From: a bacterium
Lineage (GTDB): Bacteria; UBA9089; CG2-30-40-21
Length of the DNA stretch: 6,019 bases
NCBI GenBank assembly: GCA_018814245.1
Contig: JAHIZN010000057.1
Span: 1 to 6,019 of the forward strand
Direction: 5' to 3'
The position numbers and the translations under genes were made by a program. Each line of letters opens with the position of its first letter. Positions within the stretch are counted from its first letter, which is position 1. Shown one piece after another: positions 1 to 5,871 of this stretch. A model generated the notes under the pieces. That model searched no databases. It saw only the letters and a program-made list of their open reading frames with translations, and had not been told where the DNA came from.

Positions 1-47
1 AAAACTCATGATTTGGGCATCAATGCTACGACAGATTAACGAGAAGA

Positions 48-161
48 GAAAGAGCCACAAAGGGTGTAAATTCTTAAGATGAACCCTCATCAAGCTCATC
101 TTTACCTTATTATCGTTGAATTATTCTCCCTAAGATATTTACACCCTTTGTGGGCTCTTTC
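48..161. repeat. Inverted-repeat element with ~30-bp arms
   Basis: Arms at 48-77 and 131-161 are reverse complements apart from two single-base gaps; the core shared word is acaaagggtgtaaat (57-71) against atttacaccctttgt (137-151). The spacer holds a smaller perfect hairpin, aagatga (76-82) with tcatctt (96-102). A 10-bp direct repeat, acgacagatt, lies outside the arms at 28-37 and 179-188. It could be a target duplication, or part of a local degenerate repeat, because acagattgt also occurs at 182-190 and 198-206. There is no ORF inside. It is probably a small non-autonomous element or a long hairpin. Confidence 0.65.
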
Positions 162-214
162 CCTATAGCGAGATTGACACGACAGATTGTGCTGCAACAG
201 ATTGTAGAGACAGA

Positions 215-345
215 GGGCAGGCACGGGGGGACTTGCCACTACGGGCAATTATCGTGAAATTGAGTTTTCACACAGTATGCCCGTGGTTGCCCCTCTGCCC
301 ACATGGTTGCCACATATCAGGGCAGGCACAGGGGACTGCCCCTAC
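215..345. repeat. GC-rich dispersed-type repeat, two direct copies
   Basis: The 10-mer gggcaggcac occurs at 215-224 and 320-329, each followed by a related G-rich then tgcc-rich stretch ending in ctac (to 242 and 345). The second copy folds on itself, gggcag (320-325) with ctgccc (336-341). Between the copies are an inverted pair acgggca (241-247) and tgcccgt (278-284), a hairpin gtgaaa (254-259) with tttcac (266-271), and a direct pair tggttgcc (284-291 and 304-311). Base composition is clearly more G/C-rich than the surroundings. This is the pattern of dispersed intergenic repeats, not of a gene. Confidence 0.55.
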
Positions 346-358
346 ACAGAAACAAATT

Positions 359-457
359 CGACCTATGCGGTTGTTGCGTTATTATACGCAGGCTGAAGCC
401 TGCGACTACCAAAAGTACCAATAGTTTTGATGTAATTATCCACAACCGCACAGGTCG
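359..457. repeat. Short inverted-repeat element with internal hairpins
   Basis: The ends cgacctatgcggttgt (359-374) and acaaccgcacaggtcg (442-457) are inverted repeats matching at 15 of 16 positions, and weaker complementarity continues outward into A-rich and T-rich flanks. Inside are two overlapping perfect hairpins: tgcgt (375-379) with acgca (386-390), and cgcaggct (387-394) with agcctgcg (397-404). A run of eight T follows at 460-467, but the loop is too large and layered for a standard intrinsic terminator. I see no clear target duplication. It is a MITE-like or REP-like unit of about 100 bp. Confidence 0.6.
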
Positions 458-505
458 AGTTTTTTTTGAAAGATGATGAATGTTTGTCACGAAAGCACAG
501 GAAGG

Positions 506-799
506 AGATTCCTGCAGGAGTTTACCCCTGTGAATGCAGGGGCAGGAATGACAGAAAAACCTCTGGGTCTTGGGCAGAGTACCCATAAGAAATTCCTGTT
601 TCTCATTAATGATACTCGACAGGCTGTTACGAAATAGGAATTCAGAACGAAAAGCATACAGCATGTTGTGCTAATTTCATTGGCAGGCACTGTATGCAGT
701 ATGGTGCTGACGCTAATTATCAGTTCCGTAACAGCCTGTTGATGTTTCAACTGTCATTCCTGCGGATGCATTCACAGGGATAAACTCCTGCAAGAATCT
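506..799. repeat. Long inverted-repeat element, 49-bp arms
   Basis: Arms at 506-554 and 751-799 are reverse complements at 44 of 49 positions with no gap, far beyond chance. The interior contains a second inverted pair at 619-631 and 727-739 and a third, gcatacag (654-661) with ctgtatgc (690-697), so almost the whole 294 bp could fold into one cruciform or hairpin. The left side has about 55 extra bases (roughly 555-609) with no counterpart on the right, suggesting an indel or a nested insertion. I see no transposase and no evident target duplication. It is a probable non-autonomous mobile or dispersed repeat. Confidence 0.7.
619..739. repeat. Nested inverted repeat inside the 506-799 element
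   Basis: acaggctgttacg at 619-631 is the exact reverse complement of cgtaacagcctgt at 727-739. Similarity extends outward as tcg/tca. Between them lies the smaller pair gcatacag/ctgtatgc. It may be the inner stem of the larger palindrome or an independent 121-bp unit that inserted into it; the asymmetric 55 bp on the left leaves both readings open. Confidence 0.5.
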
Positions 800-841
800 C
801 GTCTTGGTGTCTCTGTGGTAAACATTAATTTTTCAAAAAAC

Positions 842-868
842 TTGAACATCGAGAGTTAACTATTTAAT
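842..868 (+). promoter_or_regulatory. Weak candidate promoter for fdhA
   Basis: TTGAAC at 842-847 resembles a -35 box (4/6) and TTTAAT at 863-868 a -10 box (5/6), but the 15-bp spacer is short. It lies 29 bp before the fdhA start, leaving room for a short leader with the AGGAG ribosome binding site at 886-890. No sigma54-type -24/-12 site and no clear operator palindrome is seen next to it. It is the best available match in an A/T-rich stretch, so it is tentative. Confidence 0.25.
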
Positions 869-896
869 GACACTATTCTAATTTTAGGAGAATAAA

Positions 897-3581
897 ATGA
901 TAAATTTAACAATTAACGACCAGAATGTATCCGTACCAGATGGCACAACCATCCTTGATGCAGCAAAGTCTGTTGGCATCAAGATCCCACACCTGTGCTA
1001 TCAAAATGGATTATCCCCAACAAGTGCCTGCAGGTTGTGTGTGGTTGAGGTTGAGGGGGTAGAGGGTTTGGCAGCCTCGTGTTCATACCCTGCGAAAGAG
1101 GGTATGAAAATATCTACCAATACAGAAAGGGTGCTTGCAGCAAGAAGGCTTGTCTTGGAATTGCTTCTTTCGGATCATCCAAAGGATTGCCTTGTGTGTG
1201 AAAAAAATGGCGTGTGTAAATTGCAGCGATATGCTTATGAAATGGGTGTGGAAGGCAGCCGTTTTGCAGGCAAAGGGCATCATTACCCAATAGATTCCAG
1301 TAATCCGCTCATTGAAAGGGATTATAATAAATGTATCCTTTGCGGCAGGTGCGCAACTATCTGTGAAAAGGAAATGGGAAGGGGTGTGATTGATTACCTG
1401 TACCGCGGTTTTGAAACAAGGATAGGGACATACTTTGATAAGCCGCTTCAGGATATGAATTGTGCCTTTTGTGGTCAGTGTGTGAGTGTTTGTCCGGTTG
1501 GTGCCCTGACAGAAAAACAGTCAAAGGGTAGGGGACGCGTCTGGGAGATGGAAAAGACAGCAACTATTTGCCCATATTGCGGCTGTGGCTGTACACTTGA
1601 TATGAATGTCAGGGATGGCAAAATAGTTAAGATTACATCAAGCAATACACCCGGCATTAATCATGGCAGGATGTGTGTTAAGGGCAGGTTTGGGTATGAT
1701 TTTATCCATCGTGATGACAGGCTGAAACACCCTCTGATCCGTAAGAATGGTGAGCTTGCCCAATCCTCATGGGATGAAGCCCTGGGGCTGATTGCAGAAC
1801 GGTTTAGTCAGATAAAGGATAAATATGGGGCAGATTCAATGGCCGGGATTTCATCAGCTCGGTGTACCAATGAGGAAAATTATCTGTTTCAAAAGTTTAT
1901 GCGCGTGGTTATTGGGACCAACAATGTTGACCATTGTGCCAGGCTTTGTCATGCCTCAACCGTGGTTGGGCTAGCAACAGCCTTTGGCTCTGGTGCCATG
2001 ACCAATGCCATTGATGAGATACAGGATACAAAATGTATCCTTGTAACCGGCTCAAATACAACAGAATGCCATCCAATTATTGGAATTGAGATACGAAAGG
2101 CTGTTGCTAATGGGGCAAAACTTATTGTGGTTGACCCAAGACAGATAGAGCTGACAGATATCAGCCATCTCCATCTTCAGCAAAAGCCTGGTACAGATGT
2201 TGCATGGATGAATGCCATGATGAATGTCATCCTGTCAGAAGGGCTGCATGATCAAGGATTTATTAAAGACAGGTGTGAAGGGTTTGAGGAATTTAAGACA
2301 ACAGTAGAAAAATATACACCAGAGTATGTTGAAGGGATATGCGGCATTCCTGCTGAAAAAATAAGAGAGGCAGCCAGAATATATGCCTGTGCCCAGACAG
2401 CCTGTATCGTGTATTCTATGGGTATTACCCAGCATACAACCGGTGTGGATAATGTGCTTTGTACTGCTAATCTGGCAATGCTTACCGCTAATGTCGGCAA
2501 AAAGTCAAGCGGGGTTTTGCCATTACGCGGGCAGAATAATGTTCAAGGTTCATGTGATATGGGTGCCCTGCCAAATGTATATTCAGGGTATCAGCCAGTG
2601 TCTGACGAGAATGTACGGCTCAAGTTTGAACAGGCATGGGGTGTTAAACTTTCAGCATCACCAGGACTTACCCTGACCGAGATGCTGCATGATAATATTA
2701 AGGGATTGTATGTCATGGGTGAAAACCCGGTTGTATCTGACCCTGATGCAAATCATGTCAAGCAAGCTCTCAAGGATAAGGAATTCCTTGTGGTACAGGA
2801 TATATTCCTGACCGAAACAGCACAATTAGCAGATGTGGTCTTGCCTGCGGTTAGTTTTGCTGAAAAGGGCGGCACATTTACCAATACCGAGCGACGGGTA
2901 CAATTGATACAAAAAGCGATTGAGCCTATTGGTGGGGCTATGGCTGATTGGAAAATAATATGCGAGCTTGCCTCAAGGATGGGTTATGACATGAGATATG
3001 AGTCAGAGTCCGAGATAATGGACGAGATTTCCATCCTGACCCCATCCTATGGGGGGATCAGGTATAATCGGCTGGAAAAGGGCGGGCTGCAATGGCCATG
3101 CCTTGACATAAATCATCCAGGAACACCATTCCTGCACAAGGATAAATTCACCCGCGGCAAGGGTAAATTTTCTGCTGTTGAGTATATCCCGGCTGCTGAG
3201 CTGCCAAGCAGCAAGTACCCATATATCCTGACTACGGGTCGTGTTCTGGCACACTACCATACGGGTTCCATGACCAGAAGGTGTGTTGGATTAGACTGGA
3301 TGTGCAAGCAAGGCTTTGTTGAGATGAATCCAATCGATGCCAGTAACTTAGGGGTAAATGACGGGGATATGGTCAGTGTTTCAACCCTTCGCGGCAGGAT
3401 AGAGTTAAGTGCAAGGGTTGTTGAAACAATAGACACAGGGGTTTTGTTTATCCCCTTCCACTTTGCCGAGGCTTCAGCCAATGTACTCACCAATCCAGCC
3501 ATTGACCCAAAGGCAAAGATACCAGAGCTTAAGGTGTGTAGCGCTCGGGTTGAGAAGGCGGTAACCGTTCAGGTAGTGTAA
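897..3581 (+). CDS. fdhA: Formate dehydrogenase catalytic subunit, Cys-type, with HoxU/NuoG-like N-terminus
   Basis: This molybdenum- or tungsten-dependent enzyme interconverts formate and CO2 in the cytoplasm; no signal peptide or Tat motif is seen. Residues 1-80 form a 2Fe-2S domain (C34, C45, C48, C62). H94, C98, C101 and C107 make a His-Cys 4Fe-4S site. Two ferredoxin-type clusters use C146/149/152/156 and C189/192/195/199. The catalytic domain begins near 218 with C225, C228, C232, C260 and K262, and the molybdopterin-dinucleotide-binding domain lies at about 775-885. The active-site pair is C351-H352, with Cys (TGT at 1947-1949) where many relatives use selenocysteine; R544 in PLRGQNNVQG fits the conserved catalytic arginine. 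The length fits the ~890-residue NAD(P)-linked family (FdsA, Moorella FdhA). The ATG is set by AGGAG at 886-890, six bases upstream. No NuoE/NuoF-like partner is in the window, so the electron acceptor is unknown. The last six residues (889-894) and the stop are encoded by an inserted element; the ancestral stop was probably TAG after A888. Confidence 0.95.
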   Translation: MINLTINDQNVSVPDGTTILDAAKSVGIKIPHLCYQNGLSPTSACRLCVVEVEGVEGLAASCSYPAKEGMKISTNTERVLAARRLVLELLLSDHPKDCLVCEKNGVCKLQRYAYEMGVEGSRFAGKGHHYPIDSSNPLIERDYNKCILCGRCATICEKEMGRGVIDYLYRGFETRIGTYFDKPLQDMNCAFCGQCVSVCPVGALTEKQSKGRGRVWEMEKTATICPYCGCGCTLDMNVRDGKIVKITSSNTPGINHGRMCVKGRFGYDFIHRDDRLKHPLIRKNGELAQSSWDEALGLIAERFSQIKDKYGADSMAGISSARCTNEENYLFQKFMRVVIGTNNVDHCARLCHASTVVGLATAFGSGAMTNAIDEIQDTKCILVTGSNTTECHPIIGIEIRKAVANGAKLIVVDPRQIELTDISHLHLQQKPGTDVAWMNAMMNVILSEGLHDQGFIKDRCEGFEEFKTTVEKYTPEYVEGICGIPAEKIREAARIYACAQTACIVYSMGITQHTTGVDNVLCTANLAMLTANVGKKSSGVLPLRGQNNVQGSCDMGALPNVYSGYQPVSDENVRLKFEQAWGVKLSASPGLTLTEMLHDNIKGLYVMGENPVVSDPDANHVKQALKDKEFLVVQDIFLTETAQLADVVLPAVSFAEKGGTFTNTERRVQLIQKAIEPIGGAMADWKIICELASRMGYDMRYESESEIMDEISILTPSYGGIRYNRLEKGGLQWPCLDINHPGTPFLHKDKFTRGKGKFSAVEYIPAAELPSSKYPYILTTGRVLAHYHTGSMTRRCVGLDWMCKQGFVEMNPIDASNLGVNDGDMVSVSTLRGRIELSARVVETIDTGVLFIPFHFAEASANVLTNPAIDPKAKIPELKVCSARVEKAVTVQVV
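3553..3560. repeat. Target site duplication, left copy
   Basis: agaaggcg directly abuts the left terminus of the 3561-3790 element and recurs exactly at 3791-3798 on its other side. It lies in the fdhA codons for E886, K887 and A888. The position against both inverted termini makes a transposition footprint much more likely than coincidence. Confidence 0.85.
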
Positions 3582-3790
3582 GAAAAGGAGATGTGGGGGA
3601 TTATGGAGGAGATAAGGAGATATAGGGATTAGAAAAATATGAGGATAATACAACTTATCCCCTTAGGAATAATAACCCTGTAATCTTCCCTTCGATTTTA
3701 AGGCATTGATTATATTATTCTCCCCATATCTCATGTCATATCTCCATATCCCCCTTCTTACACTTTTAATGTTATAGTCTGAACGATTAC
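3561..3790. mobile_element. MITE-like non-autonomous element (230 bp), copy 1
   Basis: The termini gtaaccgttcag (3561-3572) and ctgaacgattac (3779-3790) are inverted repeats matching 11 of 12. A second inner inverted pair, gtgtaagaa (3576-3584) with ttcttacac (3755-3763), is perfect. Inside these the left half is purine-rich (ggagat words) and the right half pyrimidine-rich (atctcc words), giving a long imperfect stem. An 8-bp direct repeat flanks it exactly. It has no transposase ORF, so it would need a transposase in trans; an 8-bp duplication is made by several insertion-sequence families and does not identify one. It supplies the present 3' end of fdhA and separates fdhA from ubiX. The long stem might reduce read-through, which is inference. 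A second copy begins at 5872. Confidence 0.88.
3770..3778 (+). promoter_or_regulatory. Possible outward extended -10 promoter in the MITE end
   Basis: TGT followed by TATAGT (5/6 to TATAAT) forms an extended -10 motif near the right end of the element, pointing toward ubiX, with a start expected around 3785. There is no credible -35 box at 16-18 bp upstream, where the sequence is C-rich. It could restore transcription of ubiX after the insertion, but a single motif is weak support. Confidence 0.25.
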
Positions 3791-3798
3791 AGAAGGCG
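3791..3798. repeat. Target site duplication, right copy
   Basis: An exact second copy of agaaggcg immediately follows the right terminus of the element. The next three bases, TAG at 3799-3801, are in frame with fdhA when the element and one repeat copy are removed, so this copy marks the original fdhA end. Confidence 0.85.
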
Positions 3799-3841
3799 TA
3801 GTATTATGCAGATCATGCTTAACAATATGTGGAGGGATTGA

Positions 3842-4438
3842 ATGGATCGGTATGTTGTAGGTATTACAGGGGCAAGTGGTGTAATTTATGGTAAGAGATT
3901 GGTTGAATTATTGTTGGAAAGAGGGAGCCCCTCTGGAATGGGATGCGAGATATTTTTGATGGTTACGGATCCAGCAAAAGAGGTCTTCAAACAGGAACTT
4001 GGAATTGATGATATTAATGCCTGCTTTGAGGGATTCAAAAATCTTCATTTCATGGATTATCACGACTTAACTATGTCAATTGCAAGTGGTTCTTTCAAGA
4101 TAAAGGCAATGATTGTCATCCCATGCAGTATGTCTACATTATCTGCTATTGCTTGTGGTAACTCAAATAACCTTCTTGAACGGGCAGCAGATGTTGCTAT
4201 AAAGGAAAGAAGGCAGCTTGTCCTTGTACCTCGTGAGACCCCGTTAAGTGAGATACACCTTAAGAATATGCTTGTCCTGAGAAGTATGGGGGTTGATATT
4301 GTTCCAGCTATGCCGCCTTTTTATGCTAATCCCGTTACAATAGATGAGCTTGTGGATGCTATGGTTAATAAGGTATTGTCTGTTCTGGGAATAGATACAG
4401 GGTATGAGTGGCAGGGGTGCATGGGCAAAAAAGCTTGA
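3842..4438 (+). CDS. ubiX: UbiX-family flavin prenyltransferase
   Basis: UbiX joins a dimethylallyl group to reduced FMN, giving the prenylated FMN cofactor of UbiD-type (de)carboxylases used in quinone and aromatic-acid metabolism; it is a soluble cytoplasmic flavoprotein. The 198-residue length is typical. It has the N-terminal flavin-binding GASG (10-13), the PCSMST motif (94-99), and the signature ERAADVAIKERRQLVLVPRE (113-132) with K121, R131 and E132, then PPFY with Y161. These fit the phosphate and active-site residues known for the Pseudomonas enzyme; K177 appears where that enzyme has Arg, a conservative change. Residues 28-34 (GSPSGMG) look like a small loop insertion between the first helix and second strand. 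The ATG has GGAGG at 3831-3835 six bases upstream. No ubiD gene lies in the window. It originally followed fdhA by 40 bp. Confidence 0.93.
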   Translation: MDRYVVGITGASGVIYGKRLVELLLERGSPSGMGCEIFLMVTDPAKEVFKQELGIDDINACFEGFKNLHFMDYHDLTMSIASGSFKIKAMIVIPCSMSTLSAIACGNSNNLLERAADVAIKERRQLVLVPRETPLSEIHLKNMLVLRSMGVDIVPAMPPFYANPVTIDELVDAMVNKVLSVLGIDTGYEWQGCMGKKA

Positions 4439-4463
4439 CAGGCAATCAAAATTATGGTAAGAT
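4435..4463 (+). promoter_or_regulatory. Sigma70-type promoter for the phosphohexomutase gene
   Basis: A perfect TTGACA (4435-4440), a 17-bp spacer and TAAGAT (4458-4463) preceded by TG at 4455-4456 give a consensus -35 with an extended -10. Transcription would begin near 4470, leaving a leader of about 27 bases. The -35 box includes the TGA stop of ubiX, so the promoter starts inside the upstream gene. This indicates transcription independent of ubiX. Confidence 0.65.
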
Positions 4464-4496
4464 ATAGGGTAAACGATAATTAAGAAGAGGTGAAAT

Positions 4497-5843
4497 ATGC
4501 AAATTAATCCATCAATGTTCAAGGCATACGATATTCGTGGGATTTATCCTGAGCAATTAAATGAGGATACTATTTACCAGATAGGCAAGGCATTCGTAGA
4601 GTTTGTTAAACCAAAAAATGTTGTGATTGGAAGAGATGTTCGTCTTTCAGCAAAATCATTGTTTGAAGCCTTGAGTCAGGGCATTATGGACATGGGGGTA
4701 GATGTTATTGACTTGGGAGAGGTGTCAACAGATATGGTTTACTTTGCTGTGCCATGGTGTGGATGTGATAGCGGTATCATGCTTACAGCCTCTCATAACC
4801 CTCCTCAGTATAATGGGATGAAATTAGTCAGAGAGCAGTCCATTCCCATATCAGGAGATACAGGTATCTACGAGATTCGGGATCTGGCTATTGAACAAAA
4901 ATTTACTCAGTCTGATAAAAAGGGCACAATAACCTCAAGGGATATCTATGATGAATATGTAAAGCATGTGCTTTCCTTTATCAATCCAGGGGTGGTAAAG
5001 CCCTATCGGATAGTGGCTGATGCAGGCAATGGGATTGGCGGCAAGGTGGTTTCAGGGATTGTTCAGAATTTACCTGTTCAGATAATACCCATGAACTTTG
5101 AGCCAGATGGAAGGTTTCCAAATGGGGAACCAAACCCATTACTCGAAGAAAAGCGGGCTGGGATCATAGAAAGGGTGAAGCAAGAAAGGGCTGACCTTGG
5201 GGTTGCATGGGATGGAGACGCTGACAGGTGCTTTTTTATTGATGAAAATGGTGAGTTTATTGACGGCTATTATATCACTGCCCTTCTGGCTGAGGCATTT
5301 CTGAAAAAAAAACCAGGCTCAAAGATAATCTTTGACCCGCGGCTGATATGGGCAAATATTGATATCATTAAACAATATAACGGTATTCCTCTTATTAATA
5401 AATCAGGGCATGCCTTTATCAAGGAACGGATGCGGAAGGAAGATGCTCTTTTTGCCGGAGAGATGAGTGCTCATTATTATTTCCGTGATAACTATTATGC
5501 AGATAATGGCATGATTCCTTTAATGTTGATTTTGGAATTGATGTCTATCACAAATAAGTCTTTATCTGAACTGCTTCTTCCCCTGAAGTCAAAGTATTTT
5601 ATCTCTGGTGAGATAAACTGTCTTGTTGACTCTCCAAAAGATAAGATACAGGAGATTGAAGAATGTTATGGGGATGGCGAGATTTCCAGCATTGATGGGC
5701 TGTCTGTAGAATACTCAGAGTGGCGGTTTAATCTTCGTGCCTCAAACACAGAGCCATTTATTCGGTTAAATGTCGAGGCAAAGAATAAGGGGTTGCTGGA
5801 GGAAAAGACAGAGGAGATAAAGGGTAGATTAGGGGCAAATTAG
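4497..5843 (+). CDS. manB: Phosphomannomutase/phosphoglucomutase (alpha-D-phosphohexomutase family)
   Basis: The enzyme moves phosphate between C6 and C1 of mannose or glucose, feeding GDP-mannose or UDP-glucose and so surface polysaccharide or glycan synthesis; it is cytoplasmic. All four family signatures appear in order over 448 residues. The phosphoserine loop is TASHNPPQYNGMK with S99. The metal loop is DGDADR with D239, D241 and D243. The sugar-specificity loop is GEMSAHYYF (321-329), which is typical of the dual PMM/PGM (AlgC/ManB) group. The phosphate-binding loop is RASNTEP (414-420). N-terminal FKAYDIRG (8-15) is also characteristic. No catalytic residue is missing. The ATG follows GAGGTG at 4487-4492 with a 4-base gap. 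It has its own promoter at 4435-4463 and is followed 28 bases after its stop by another MITE copy. The manB symbol is by similarity; algC would be equally fair. Confidence 0.94.
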   Translation: MQINPSMFKAYDIRGIYPEQLNEDTIYQIGKAFVEFVKPKNVVIGRDVRLSAKSLFEALSQGIMDMGVDVIDLGEVSTDMVYFAVPWCGCDSGIMLTASHNPPQYNGMKLVREQSIPISGDTGIYEIRDLAIEQKFTQSDKKGTITSRDIYDEYVKHVLSFINPGVVKPYRIVADAGNGIGGKVVSGIVQNLPVQIIPMNFEPDGRFPNGEPNPLLEEKRAGIIERVKQERADLGVAWDGDADRCFFIDENGEFIDGYYITALLAEAFLKKKPGSKIIFDPRLIWANIDIIKQYNGIPLINKSGHAFIKERMRKEDALFAGEMSAHYYFRDNYYADNGMIPLMLILELMSITNKSLSELLLPLKSKYFISGEINCLVDSPKDKIQEIEECYGDGEISSIDGLSVEYSEWRFNLRASNTEPFIRLNVEAKNKGLLEEKTEEIKGRLGAN

Positions 5844-5853
5844 TCGTATGGTT

Positions 5854-5864
5854 GTAACTGTTCA
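5854..5864. repeat. Isolated MITE-terminus-like motif
   Basis: gtaactgttca differs by one base from the MITE terminus word gtaaccgttca and sits 18 bp before the matching word at 5872-5882. With the intervening bases it forms an 18-bp imperfect tandem pair. It may be a relic of an earlier insertion or a local duplication of the end; it is too short to decide. Confidence 0.4.
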
Positions 5865-5871
5865 ATTTGTG

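Larger units (their letters stand above)
1..896. other. Gene-free, repeat-rich intergenic region
   Basis: No open frame here has a recognisable product, a good ribosome binding site or family-like composition. The few short frames lie across inverted repeats and read as low-information peptides. Instead the region is a mosaic of at least four palindromic or dispersed-repeat units (48-161, 215-345, 359-457, 506-799) separated by short spacers. Only the last ~95 bases (about 800-896) look like an ordinary upstream leader for fdhA. I see no tRNA, rRNA, CRISPR array or recognisable riboswitch. Any partner subunit of the formate dehydrogenase would have to lie further upstream, outside the window. 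Confidence 0.8.

Noticed and set aside
387..411. tRNA-like or small RNA hairpin
   Set aside because: A perfect 8-bp stem with a 2-base loop has no cloverleaf context or acceptor end; it fits a palindromic repeat better.
233..424. Plus-strand 63-codon open frame
   Set aside because: It spans the GC-rich repeat and the start of the next palindrome; its composition is dominated by repeated Cys/Pro/His codons from the repeat, not by a protein fold.
460..467. Intrinsic terminator at the T8 run
   Set aside because: The only stem ending next to it encloses a ~67-base interior with its own hairpins, and there is no gene upstream in the window to terminate.
317..750. Overlapping minus-strand open frames in the upstream region
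   Set aside because: They run across the inverted-repeat units, have no ribosome binding site I trust and no recognisable domain; open frames of this size are expected from palindromic sequence.
800..896. Molybdenum-cofactor riboswitch or sigma54 promoter before fdhA
   Set aside because: The leader is only about 95 bases, A/T-rich, with no multi-stem fold I can trace and no GG/GC pair at -24/-12 spacing.
1947..1949. Possible selenocysteine site in fdhA
   Set aside because: The codon is TGT (Cys), not TGA, and the frame is open throughout, so no recoding is needed.
3583..3760. CRISPR-like array from the repeated ggagat/atctcc words
   Set aside because: The words are irregularly spaced, change to their complement at the midpoint, and form the arms of one inverted-repeat element; there are no uniform spacers.
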